From Bacteroidota bacterium (GTDB lineage: Bacteria; Bacteroidota; Bacteroidia; Bacteroidales; Prolixibacteraceae): a stretch of DNA of 46,992 bases. The position numbers and the translations under genes were made by a program. The notes beneath the pieces were generated by a model. The model was given only the letters and a program-made list of their open reading frames with translations, ran no database searches and was not told the DNA's origin. Of the stretch, positions 8,775 through 17,047 are shown in pieces; within the stretch, counting starts at the first letter, position 1; each line of letters begins with the position of its first letter. The stretch lies in assembly GCA_023412195.1 (NCBI GenBank), contig JAEYNZ010000058.1, forward strand, positions 1 to 46,992. The letters are read 5' to 3'.

Positions 8775-10307
8775 ATGGCTGAAATTCAAAAAACAATGCT
8801 CATTATTCTGGATGGCTGGGGTATTGGCGACGGATCAAAAGGAGATATAGTTTCACAGGCTCCAACTCCTTTTATGGATTCCCTGATGAAAAATTATCCG
8901 TATTCCAGGTTACTTGCAGCCGGTGAGCATGTTGGATTGCCTGATGGCCAGATGGGAAATTCTGAAGTGGGGCACCTGAATATAGGTGCAGGCAGGGTAC
9001 TTTACCAGGATATGGTCAAAATTTCCCGGGCCATAAAAGACCGTTCATTATGGGAACACCCGCAGGTAATAAAAGCCTTTACTTCAGCAAAAAACAACCA
9101 CAAGAATGTTCATTTATTAGGACTGATTGGTCCTGGCGGAGTGCATGCACTCAGTTCACATATGGTTGCCCTTGCCCGGATAGCAACAGACATGGGACTT
9201 GAAAATATCTTTATTCATGGTCTTACCGATGGCCGTGATACGGATCCAAGATCAGGATATGGATTTTTAGAAAATGATCTGGAAGCATTAAGAACAACCA
9301 ATGCAAAATTTGCTTCCCTCATAGGCCGTTATTATGGTATGGACCGTGACAAGAATTATGACCGTCTCAAACTTGCCTATGATCTTTACACAGAGGGCAA
9401 GGGTAAAAAAACAAAAAACATACTTGAAGCAGTGAAGGAATCCTACGAAAATGGCACAACCGATGAATTTCTGCAGCCAATTGTTGTTGTTGATGAATAT
9501 GATCATCCTTTGGCTACTTTTCAGGAAGGGGATATTGTAATATGCTTCAATTTCCGTACCGACAGGCTCAGACAAACCACCATTGCCTTTACACAGCAGG
9601 ACCTGCCTGAATTCGGCATGCACAGGATGAACCTGGAATGGTACACCATGACAAACTATAAAGCCGATTTTAAAGACATACATGTTATTTTTGACAAGGA
9701 TAATGTAACCAACACTATGGGAGAAGTTATTTCCAGGGCAGGTCTGAAACAGATCAGAATAGCAGAAACGGAAAAATATGCCCATGTAACTTTCTTCTTC
9801 AGCGGAGGCCGTGAAAAAGAATTTGAAGGTGAAAGCCGGATCTTAGTACAGTCGCCTCGTGTGCCCACTTACGACCTGCAGCCTGAGATGTCGGCCCCTG
9901 CAGTAAAAGATGCCATCGTTCCCAAATTGTTGAACCAGGAAGCCCATTTTATTTGCCTTAACTTTGCAAATGGCGATATGGTAGGCCATACAGGGGTTTA
10001 TGAAGCCATTTATAAAGCCATACAGGCAGTTGACCAGTGTACAAAAGAAGTTGTGGAAGCTGCCCTTAAAGGGGGATACGATATCCTGATCATAGCCGAT
10101 CATGGCAACGCCGACAATGCCCTCAACGAGGATGGATCAGAAAATACAGCCCATTCATTGAATCCTGTACCCTGCATCTTTGTCAGCAACAATAAAAGAA
10201 ATATAAAACTTGAAAATGGAGTTCTGGCTGACGTGGCACCCACCCTGCTTTCAGTAATGGGACTCGAAATACCAAAGGAAATGACAGGAAAGGTTTTGAT
10301 CAGCTAA
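8775..10307 (+). CDS. gpmI: 2,3-bisphosphoglycerate-independent phosphoglycerate mutase
   Basis: Interconverts 3- and 2-phosphoglycerate in glycolysis and gluconeogenesis; a cytoplasmic Mn-dependent alkaline-phosphatase-fold enzyme. Seen: N-terminal LIILDGWGIGD (first metal-binding Asp), the catalytic serine in QMGNSEVGHLNIGAGR (Ser63), HGLTDGRDTDPRSG, the FNFRTDRLRQ segment, and the C-terminal metal motif IADHGNADNA. The frame is open 114 bases further upstream, but the ATG at 8775 gives a 510-residue protein of normal length that begins right before the first motif, and a -7 box sits in the upstream extension, so 8775 is chosen. It is monocistronic by appearance: a terminator follows the stop. 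Confidence 0.96.
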   Translation: MAEIQKTMLIILDGWGIGDGSKGDIVSQAPTPFMDSLMKNYPYSRLLAAGEHVGLPDGQMGNSEVGHLNIGAGRVLYQDMVKISRAIKDRSLWEHPQVIKAFTSAKNNHKNVHLLGLIGPGGVHALSSHMVALARIATDMGLENIFIHGLTDGRDTDPRSGYGFLENDLEALRTTNAKFASLIGRYYGMDRDKNYDRLKLAYDLYTEGKGKKTKNILEAVKESYENGTTDEFLQPIVVVDEYDHPLATFQEGDIVICFNFRTDRLRQTTIAFTQQDLPEFGMHRMNLEWYTMTNYKADFKDIHVIFDKDNVTNTMGEVISRAGLKQIRIAETEKYAHVTFFFSGGREKEFEGESRILVQSPRVPTYDLQPEMSAPAVKDAIVPKLLNQEAHFICLNFANGDMVGHTGVYEAIYKAIQAVDQCTKEVVEAALKGGYDILIIADHGNADNALNEDGSENTAHSLNPVPCIFVSNNKRNIKLENGVLADVAPTLLSVMGLEIPKEMTGKVLIS

Positions 10308-10325
10308 AATCATACCCACTGACTG

Positions 10326-10358
10326 AAAGTCCCGGTATATAGTAAAAACCGGGACTTT
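10326..10358 (+). terminator. hairpin terminator after gpmI
   Basis: An 11-bp perfect stem (AAAGTCCCGGT at 10326-10336 and its complement at 10348-10358) with an 11-base AT-rich loop, 18 bases after the gpmI stop. The following T-tract is weak (CGGTTTATT), so efficiency is uncertain. Confidence 0.65.
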
Positions 10359-10395
10359 CGGTTTATTAATTTCCTTCCATAACGAAAGTGAAATC

Positions 10396-10974
10396 ATGAT
10401 AGAAATTGGACGCACCATAATAAGCCATGAGGTTTTCAGACAGAAATTCGTATGTGACCTGCTCAAATGCAAGGGAGCATGCTGTGTAGAAGGAGAATCG
10501 GGTGCACCATTAACTACTGAAGAGGCAAAGCAGATTGAACAGGAATATCCCCAATTCGAGGAATACCTGCCCGAGAAACATCGTGAAGAGATAAAGAAAC
10601 AGGGGTTTTCGGTAGTTGATAAAGATCAGGATACAGTTACTCCACTTGTAGACAATCATCAGTGTGCATACTCTTATTTCGATAAAAAGGGTATTGTAAA
10701 ATGCGGTATAGAAAAAGCTTTTCTGGAAGGTAAAAGCTCATTCAGAAAACCCGTTTCATGCCATCTGTATCCGATCAGAATTACCTCGTACAAGCGCTTT
10801 GATGCCGTCAACTACGAAGAAATTGATATCTGCAAACCCGGCCGCGCGTGTGGCCATTCCCTGAACGTACCCCTGTACAGTTTCCTGAAGGAGCCACTCA
10901 TCCGGAAATATGGAGAGGAATGGTACCGGGAACTCGAAATTGCAGCCGCGTATCTCGAAAAAAACAACAAGTAA
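10396..10974 (+). CDS. DUF3109 family cysteine-rich protein
   Basis: A 192-residue cytoplasmic protein of a conserved Bacteroidota family (DUF3109, related to YkgJ-type Cys clusters). Seen: an N-terminal cluster FVCDLLKCKGACCVEGESGAPLT, a middle QCAYSYFDKKGIVKCGIEKAF, SCHLYPIRI, and a late DICKPGRACGH. The eight or more ordered cysteines suggest a metal site (zinc or iron-sulfur), but which one is not shown by sequence. The biochemical role is unknown. It follows gpmI after the terminator with 37 bases between, so it likely has its own promoter, although none is obvious. Confidence 0.85.
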   Translation: MIEIGRTIISHEVFRQKFVCDLLKCKGACCVEGESGAPLTTEEAKQIEQEYPQFEEYLPEKHREEIKKQGFSVVDKDQDTVTPLVDNHQCAYSYFDKKGIVKCGIEKAFLEGKSSFRKPVSCHLYPIRITSYKRFDAVNYEEIDICKPGRACGHSLNVPLYSFLKEPLIRKYGEEWYRELEIAAAYLEKNNK

Positions 10975-11552
10975 CCTCAGATGACTGTATCATACAACCT
11001 CTGCACATAGATCTTAATCCCAGGCCTCGTTTTTACATGCCTGACTGAAACCACTTTTCTTGCAAGGAAGAACAGTTTCCGCTTTCATATTCAGGTGTGG
11101 ATATAGGTATGTAGATAAATCCAATCGTACTCCTGAAGCCTGTACCATGTCTATGTTTCGTGAATGTTTACATAATGATGGCATATACTTGGTATAGAGT
11201 TGGTATCCCCCTGATATATATTCTGCATGAATATGACGTGTGGGGGATTTCCATTCCAGCAGTTTAATACAAATTTGGATTCCAATCCCTTGTTTGAGGG
11301 GGATTCTTCCTCTCTTCAGATTGGCAGATTATCAATTTAAAATAGTTCAATCATAATTTTGGCTCTGATTAAAATGTAAGGTTTTTTAAAGATCTTAAAA
11401 ATTTGAATTTCTGTAAATTTCCCTTATAATTCAGGATTTTCAACTGGATAATGACCTGCCTAATATCGTGTTTTTAAACCTTTTCCCCCATTCATATGTT
11501 TTTTAACACATTGCTGTTAACAACTAAGAATACACACGCTAAAAAAAATGTT
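10975..11552. other. gene-free stretch before the 3D-domain gene
   Basis: About 580 bases with many stops in all frames and no recognisable RNA gene. The centre contains an imperfect hairpin (AATCCC near 11282 pairing with GGGGGATT near 11298) that could be a degenerate repeat or terminator. The last 180 bases are strongly AT-rich and presumably contain the promoter of the gene starting at 11553, but no clear TANNTTTG box was identified. Confidence 0.4.
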
Positions 11553-11957
11553 ATGGAATTAAACAAGAATAATATTGTTTTTTTTACTCTTTTTTGGTTT
11601 ATAACTACCGGATTTTCCCCAAAAAATGACATGAAGGAGATCAAAAGAATGGAGGTAAAGGCAACAGCCTATAATTCCGTACCTGAGCAAACAGATGATA
11701 CGCCCGACGAAGGAGCATGGGGCGACAAGCTTCACCCTGAAATTAAAAGCATCGCCGTATCCAGGGATCTTCTCGAAATGGGATTAACAAAAAACACCAT
11801 AGTAGAAATTGAAGGACTGCCCGGGAAATATCGTGTTCTTGACAAAATGAACAGCAGGTGGGAAAAGAAAATCGACATCTTTATGGGTAAAGATGTCGAT
11901 CAGGCTCTTCAATGGGGAATTCAGACTGTCACCATCAAATGGGTATCTGAACCATAA
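11553..11957 (+). CDS. small 3D-domain (double-psi beta-barrel) protein
   Basis: A 134-residue protein with an N-terminal hydrophobic segment (NIVFFTLFWFITTGF) that serves as signal peptide or anchor. Residues 34-134 form a 3D domain of the RlpA/MltA-like double-psi barrel: VKATAYNSVPEQTDDTP, AWGDKL, IAVSRDLL, VEIEGLPGKYRVLDKMNSRW and KKIDIFMG. Conserved Asp in the TDD segment, Asp97 (VLDKM) and Asp108 (KIDIF) are the three Asp that name the domain. Such domains occur in cell-wall lytic transglycosylases and resuscitation factors; a peptidoglycan-linked role is inference. An ATG 57 bases upstream is in frame, but 11553 puts the hydrophobic segment at the N-terminus and is preferred. Confidence 0.75.
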   Translation: MELNKNNIVFFTLFWFITTGFSPKNDMKEIKRMEVKATAYNSVPEQTDDTPDEGAWGDKLHPEIKSIAVSRDLLEMGLTKNTIVEIEGLPGKYRVLDKMNSRWEKKIDIFMGKDVDQALQWGIQTVTIKWVSEP

Positions 11958-11969
11958 ATGGTTTTGTTT

Positions 11970-14435
11970 CTAATATTCAACATCCCCTCCACCATTATCC
12001 ATGCCATCACCATTTCCTCCCCTTTCACTCTGGTTATCGCGGAAATTGTTGATCCTGTAGCTAAGTGTTAACATAACTACTCTCGGTTCACGTTTCCACT
12101 GGAACCAGCTGTTGAAATCAGGGCCATAAGACTCCCTTTCAAATTTGGCAGTCCCTAATGGATCGCGTACGCTTACAGTTGCAGTCAGCTTATTGTTGAA
12201 GAAATCATGGCGATAGGAAACATTTGAAAAGAACATGGCTTTGGATTCACCCTGAATTGAAACTGACGGTCCTCTAAAAAAAGCGTTCACCTGGAAACGC
12301 GAGTTATCAGAGAATTTCAGGGTAGTATTCATTCTTCCGTTCCAGTTGGTACTTTCCCGGTTGACAGATTCACCGTCAAAATTACCCGATATCCTATACT
12401 TGTACATAGAGGCACTGGCATTAACCATAAGCCAATTGGTAAAATTTATATTTCCGGTTAATTCGACACCAGTTGAAAAGTCCCTGTCGAAGTTGTCGGA
12501 CCTCAGAATAAAAATGTCGTTTTCAAGGGTTTCATAGCTTTCAATTTTATTATTTGTTATGCGGTGAAAACCATCAAGTGAGATATATGAACGGCCAAAC
12601 CTTCTAAGGGCGCCAATTTCATATGAATCAGTATATTCAGGCTTGAGGTTAGGATTCCCGATGCGTATGGTATACCTGTTAAAATAGGTGGGATTCGGAT
12701 CCAGGTCCCGGCCTCCCGGACGGTTTATGCGACGGCTGTAGCTAGCCATCAGTTCCTGGTTTTCACCCAATTTATATGATGTATGGAAAGTAGGAAACAA
12801 ATCGAAACGGTTCAATGTGGCATCATCATCAAAATTTGTATTTTTTATTTCACGGATTGTAAGTTCACCGCGCAGACCCGCCATAAATTCAAGGTTGCCG
12901 AGTGAACTGCTGAAGGTTGTATATGCAGCATGAATATCACGCCTGAAATCTGTAACACTTGTAAAATCATCACGAATAATCCAGTTGCCGGTTTCTTCAT
13001 CAAACACCTCAAATGTCAGTGCTTCTGTTTCGCTGTCGATACGGCTTAGCATCCCCGCTTCAACTTTCCCTGATTTACTGAAAGGCAATGTATAATCTAT
13101 CTTCAGCCTGAACTCATTCTCATCTTCAGTTTCCTGGGAAAAAACTCTTTCGATAAACTGGCCGGTTGGCTGATACTGGGCATCAGCTACCCTTTCATTT
13201 TCCTCTTCCACATCACTGCCTTCCTCGCCAGAATAAAATGCCATAGCTTCCAGTTTATGCCCGTCATTGTTAAAATTGTGCTGGAAATTCAGGTTAAGAC
13301 TGTAAAAATCGTTCTGTCTCCTGGACATTTCATCTGTTATAGAAAATAAACTTTGTGTGGCAGGCGATGTAAACCGCTGGGTCTGTCCAAGGCTGGTATT
13401 GCTGTTATCACTTTTCCCTATTTCCCCTGAAAGCGACAGGGTTGATTTTGGAGTCAGGTACCATTCAATGCCCGACTTGAAATTATGACCCTTCCGGTTA
13501 AAGTTTCTTGAACCATCAATGTTTATGTGCGACAGGGTATCGTTGCTTAAAGTCTGGCGCCTTGATGACATACTGCCAAAATTAATTTCATCGCGCCAGT
13601 CGGCACCAATTGTAAATTTAAATTTTTCAGTCCGGTAATTCAGGGTAATGTCGCCCCTGTATTTATCACCTGTTCCGATTGAACCATTTACAATTCCGCT
13701 AAAACCATTCAATGCGTTTTTCTTGGTAACCAGATTAATGATTCCTGCCATTCCGTCGGGTTCATATTTTGCAGATGGGTTTGTAATGATTTCTATAGAT
13801 TCCAAAGCTGATGAAGGAATCTGACGCAGTGCATCACTTCCGCTCAGTACACTGGGCCGGCCATCTATAAGAACCGTAAAATTAGATGAACCACGTACAC
13901 TCACATTACCTTCTATATCGACCTGAACCGAAGGGGTATTTTCAAGTACATCCACTGCCGTTCCGCCGATGGCACTTATAACCTGGCTAACATTAACGAC
14001 TTTCTTGTCAAGTTTAAATTCAACCTGGGCTTTATCCGCAATAACATCAACACCACCAATTTCAACGGTTGAAGGATTTATTTCGATTTTCCCGAGATCG
14101 ACCTGTGAATTTTCCTTATCCACTACGACTTCATCGATCAGAACCGGACTAAAACCAATAAAGTTTGCTTCAAGATAGTATTCCCCTTCAGCAATACCTG
14201 TAATCTCGAATACACCTTCCTGATTGGTAATTGAACCTGTGACCAGTGATGAATCAGGTATACTGAAAACAGCTACATTGGCAAATTCAAGGGGGGTATT
14301 TGTTGCTCCGTCAAGAACTATTCCTGTAATTTTATTGCGCCTCGAATCATCATCGGTAGGTTCCGCTGATGCTTGCATTGTAAAAAAGATTAGTATCAGG
14401 ATAAATACGTGTCTTAAGAGTTTTAGTTTTTTCAT
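11970..14435 (-). CDS. TonB-receptor-like outer membrane protein with carboxypeptidase-regulatory domain
   Basis: An 821-residue outer-membrane protein. Residues 1-24 are a signal peptide. Residues about 35-125 form a carboxypeptidase-regulatory-like beta-sandwich (ITGIVLDGATNTPLEFANV, then GEYYLEANFIGF). Residues about 150-240 are a TonB plug (VDVLENTPSVQVDIEGNVSV, VRGSSNFTVLIDGRPS, PSSALESIEIITNPSAKYEP, GIINLVTK). The remainder is a 22-strand-type barrel resembling the OMP_b-brl_3 group. These proteins differ from SusC: there is no SusD partner next door. Ligand is unknown. The C-terminal tail is Gly/Asp-rich, which is unusual after the last barrel strand. It is convergent with the 3D-domain gene, leaving 12 bases between stops. 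Confidence 0.88.
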   Translation of the reverse strand: MKKLKLLRHVFILILIFFTMQASAEPTDDDSRRNKITGIVLDGATNTPLEFANVAVFSIPDSSLVTGSITNQEGVFEITGIAEGEYYLEANFIGFSPVLIDEVVVDKENSQVDLGKIEINPSTVEIGGVDVIADKAQVEFKLDKKVVNVSQVISAIGGTAVDVLENTPSVQVDIEGNVSVRGSSNFTVLIDGRPSVLSGSDALRQIPSSALESIEIITNPSAKYEPDGMAGIINLVTKKNALNGFSGIVNGSIGTGDKYRGDITLNYRTEKFKFTIGADWRDEINFGSMSSRRQTLSNDTLSHINIDGSRNFNRKGHNFKSGIEWYLTPKSTLSLSGEIGKSDNSNTSLGQTQRFTSPATQSLFSITDEMSRRQNDFYSLNLNFQHNFNNDGHKLEAMAFYSGEEGSDVEEENERVADAQYQPTGQFIERVFSQETEDENEFRLKIDYTLPFSKSGKVEAGMLSRIDSETEALTFEVFDEETGNWIIRDDFTSVTDFRRDIHAAYTTFSSSLGNLEFMAGLRGELTIREIKNTNFDDDATLNRFDLFPTFHTSYKLGENQELMASYSRRINRPGGRDLDPNPTYFNRYTIRIGNPNLKPEYTDSYEIGALRRFGRSYISLDGFHRITNNKIESYETLENDIFILRSDNFDRDFSTGVELTGNINFTNWLMVNASASMYKYRISGNFDGESVNRESTNWNGRMNTTLKFSDNSRFQVNAFFRGPSVSIQGESKAMFFSNVSYRHDFFNNKLTATVSVRDPLGTAKFERESYGPDFNSWFQWKREPRVVMLTLSYRINNFRDNQSERGGNGDGMDNGGGDVEY

Positions 14436-14492
14436 TATTTTTCGAATTTGTTATTTTTTCAATTGCTTTTTTTTCTGGTTTATATTTTAAGA

Positions 14493-14500
14493 CAAAATTA
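14493..14500 (-). promoter_or_regulatory. possible -7 box for the TonB-receptor-like gene
   Basis: On the minus strand TAATTTTG matches TANNTTTG and lies 57 bases before the ATG at 14435. No TTTG -33 box is seen, so this is tentative. Confidence 0.3.
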
Positions 14501-14688
14501 TCCTTTATAGGTTTAATAAGAATTTTGTTAAAGAGTTGTTAATAAAAATTAAGCAATATTTACTGTAAAAAGAACACTACCCTCCTTGGAATAATTTATT
14601 ATTAAATGATACCGGAAGAGAAGAAACAGTAACGTCAGCAATATATGGCAGATAAAGTTCTCTTCGGTTAGAATGAAAAGGTTGAGAA

Positions 14689-14724
14689 TATACAACCAGA
14701 ATATCTTGAAAAAGTGGTTGTATA
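14689..14724. repeat. 10-bp perfect inverted repeat with 16-base spacer
   Basis: TATACAACCA at 14689-14698 and TGGTTGTATA at 14715-14724. It lies in the non-coding spacer, 28 bases left of the probable MITE. It could be a transcription-terminating or regulatory hairpin, or an arm of an older insertion. Confidence 0.5.
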
Positions 14725-14752
14725 AAAATGAAATGTGCTAATTTTGAATCAT

Positions 14753-14902
14753 TAGTGTCCGTTAAAATATTTTAGATTTCTCCATACGGTCTAAATGAGG
14801 TTGTTTTCAGGGCTTTTGTGGTGGAACTTAACTAGTTGATTGTCACATCAAACGAAGTAAGAGATCTCAGACTTAATTGTTTTGATATGTTACCGGACAA
14901 TA
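14753..14902. mobile_element. probable MITE or IS remnant with TAGTGTCCG-type ends
   Basis: About 150 bases bounded by near-matching inverted ends: TAGTGTCCGTTAA at 14753-14765 and, on the other strand, TATTGTCCGGTAA at 14902-14890 (11 of 13 identical). The TGTCCG core resembles termini I recall from some Bacteroidota insertion sequences. No transposase frame is present, so it is non-autonomous or an internally deleted copy. A clean target duplication was not found. The rest of the 14436-14974 spacer has no gene. Confidence 0.5.
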
Positions 14903-14974
14903 TTGATTATGAATAGAGAAAGATTTATTGTCTGTTTGAACCAGATTTAATTAATCAAAAAAATTCCCTGTGAA

Positions 14975-15280
14975 ATGAATGAACATCAAGAATTAGGTAC
15001 CTCCTCACCAATAAAGGTTCCTCCTCCAAATTACCTGGCATGGTCTATCGTTACAACAATACTATGCTGCCTTCCGTTTGGCATTGTTTCCATTGTATAT
15101 GCTGCACAGGTTAACTCAAAATGGCAGTCAGGCGACTATGAGGGAGCACGGCTTGCAAGCAAGAATGCCAAAACATGGGCATGGGTTTCATTTGCGGCAG
15201 GTATAGCATTCGGGTTAATCTGGTCGCTTTTGGCCATGCTTGGTGCAGTGGCAGGATTAGGATTTGGCATGTTTGAATGA
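14975..15280 (+). CDS. CD225/dispanin-like two-helix membrane protein
   Basis: A 101-residue membrane protein. A Pro-rich N-terminus (KVPPPNYLAW) is followed by helix 1 (residues about 20-44, YLAWSIVTTILCCLPFGIVS), a short cytoplasmic loop with the CD225 signature (YAAQVNSKWQSGDYEGARLASKNAKTW, of which the pieces NSKWQSGDYEGA and ASKNAKTWAW are characteristic), and helix 2 (residues about 67-100). This is the fold of bacterial CD225/DUF4190-like proteins related to eukaryotic IFITM. Function in bacteria is unknown. It is 17 bases before a DUF2752 gene, a pairing I recall in other Bacteroidota genomes, so a shared membrane role is likely. Confidence 0.82.
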   Translation: MNEHQELGTSSPIKVPPPNYLAWSIVTTILCCLPFGIVSIVYAAQVNSKWQSGDYEGARLASKNAKTWAWVSFAAGIAFGLIWSLLAMLGAVAGLGFGMFE

Positions 15281-15297
15281 TCTTATAATCTGACCAG

Positions 15298-15699
15298 ATG
15301 AATTATTTTTTTAGAGGAGGATTGCTGATCGCCCTCATTGCAGCTGCAATCCTCTTCTTCTGCCTTGATCCTTCAGAACATATAATTTTTCCACGATGCC
15401 TCTTTTACTCCGCTACAGGATATTACTGTCCGGGATGTGGTTCACAGCGGGCCATTCACAATCTGCTACATTTGAACCTGACAGGTGTGTTACAAAACAA
15501 TTTATTATTCTTATTAGCTGTTCCGGCTCTAACCTATCATTACCTGCAGCTTTATTTGAATAAGAAATTCCACCTGAACCTGCCCAATGTATTTTACAAG
15601 AAAGCAACACCTGTGGTGGTATTTACACTGATTATGCTTTTCTGGATCGTTCGCAATCTACCATTTATACCTTTTACAGAGCTTGCCCCAGGCCAATAA
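15298..15699 (+). CDS. DUF2752 family membrane protein
   Basis: A 133-residue membrane protein with three predicted helices (residues about 8-22, 64-83 and 105-121). The family signature is visible: FPRCLFYSATGYYCPGCGSQ with Cys34, Cys44 and Cys47, followed by RAIHNLLHLN. The Cys cluster between helices 1 and 2 could bind a metal or form a disulfide. Function is unknown. It follows the CD225-like gene closely and is convergent with the AmpG-like gene 42 bases further on. No terminator of the usual kind is seen between them. Confidence 0.85.
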   Translation: MNYFFRGGLLIALIAAAILFFCLDPSEHIIFPRCLFYSATGYYCPGCGSQRAIHNLLHLNLTGVLQNNLLFLLAVPALTYHYLQLYLNKKFHLNLPNVFYKKATPVVVFTLIMLFWIVRNLPFIPFTELAPGQ

Positions 15700-15741
15700 A
15701 GCAGACGAACATTTTAGAATCGGGATTCCGTACATAATCAA

Positions 15742-17046
15742 TCAATGCTTTGCGTTCTTTTCAGATTTGGTTCCAAAATGTGGATCATAGTTAAGGAAAT
15801 TTATGATGATAAACCCGGGAATGGTGCAGATCATCACATAAATAAAAAAGTTCCTGTATCCGATCATTTCCTGCACCCATCCGCTGATCATGCCCGGCAG
15901 CATCATACCAAGGGCCATAAACCCTGTACACAGGGCGTAGTGCGCGGTTTTATGCTGTCCCTGAGAAATATATATCATGTAGAGCATAAAGGCCGTAAAT
16001 CCAAAGCCATACCCAAACTGCTCAATGACTACTGAGGCAGTGATAATCCAAAGGCTTTCAGGTTGGGAGAAGGCAAGAAAAACGTACATCAGGTTAGGCA
16101 GGTTCATGGCCAAAACCATAGGCAGCATCCAAAATTTCAATCCTTTACGCGACACCGCAATCCCACCTACGATCCCCCCCAGCGTAAGGGCAATAATACC
16201 AGCTGTACCATAAATAAAGCCGATGTTACTGGTAGACAAACCCAGTCCACCCACATCGCGGTTATCGAGAAAAAAAGGTGAAGCCATTTTTAAAAGCTGC
16301 GCTTCACCCAGTCTGAATACCAGTATGAATATGAGCGACAATACGATGCCCTCCTTTTTAAAAAAAGTGATGAAGGTATCGAGAAAATCATTGAATACCT
16401 GTTTTACCGAACGTGTTTCACGCCTTACATCAGAAACCGGCCTGGGCAGGATGAAAAAGTGCCAGATAAAAAAAGCTAAAAACAAGGCAGCAAAAATATA
16501 AAAGGTAATGCTCCACGCCCACTGGATGTTATTCCCTGAAATTTTTTCCATTTTACCGGCAATGATAACCAACGGCCCCTGGCCTGCCAGCATGGCAAAG
16601 CGGTAAAAGGTATTTCGGATGCCGACAAAGAATGCCTGATCACGTTCTGATAGGCCAAGCATGTAAAATCCATCGGCAGCGATGTCATGGGTGGCAGAAC
16701 TGAATGCCAGCAACCAGAAAAAGGCTATGGTATATTGAAAGAACCTGTCGGCCGGAAGTGTAAAGGCAATTCCTGCCAGGGAGGCTCCTACTACCAGCTG
16801 CATCACGATGATCCAGTACCTCTTGGTTTTAAGTATTTCCACTACAGGGCTCCAAAGAGGCTTGATTACCCATGGCAGATATAGCCAACTAGTATACAGG
16901 GCAATTTGTGCATTTGAAATATCGAGGCGTTTGTACATGATAACAGAAACTGTCATTACGAATACATAAGGCAATCCTTCGGCAAAATAAAGAGATGGAA
17001 TCCAGTACCAAGGATTCCGGGATGATGGTTTTGGCTTAACTGGCAT
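15742..17046 (-). CDS. AmpG-like major facilitator permease
   Basis: A 434-residue polytopic protein with about 12 membrane segments. Seen: WYWIPSLYFAEGLPYVFVMTVSVIMY at the N-terminus (the EGLPY motif is typical of AmpG permeases), LYLPWVIKPLWSP in the second segment region, and DIAADGFYMLGLSERDQAFFVGIRNTFYR. AmpG proteins import GlcNAc-anhydroMurNAc muropeptides into the cytoplasm for peptidoglycan recycling. The gene is the last of the set folK-SpoIID-GH9/NodB-AmpG and starts 1 base after the stop of the GH9 fusion gene, so the two are tightly coupled. Substrate could be muropeptides or another amino-sugar oligosaccharide. Confidence 0.85.
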   Translation of the reverse strand: MPVKPKPSSRNPWYWIPSLYFAEGLPYVFVMTVSVIMYKRLDISNAQIALYTSWLYLPWVIKPLWSPVVEILKTKRYWIIVMQLVVGASLAGIAFTLPADRFFQYTIAFFWLLAFSSATHDIAADGFYMLGLSERDQAFFVGIRNTFYRFAMLAGQGPLVIIAGKMEKISGNNIQWAWSITFYIFAALFLAFFIWHFFILPRPVSDVRRETRSVKQVFNDFLDTFITFFKKEGIVLSLIFILVFRLGEAQLLKMASPFFLDNRDVGGLGLSTSNIGFIYGTAGIIALTLGGIVGGIAVSRKGLKFWMLPMVLAMNLPNLMYVFLAFSQPESLWIITASVVIEQFGYGFGFTAFMLYMIYISQGQHKTAHYALCTGFMALGMMLPGMISGWVQEMIGYRNFFIYVMICTIPGFIIINFLNYDPHFGTKSEKNAKH

Positions 17047-17047
17047 A

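Noticed and set aside
9288..9785. 165-codon minus-strand open frame inside gpmI
   Set aside because: Antisense to a fully motif-supported enzyme; no recognisable domain.
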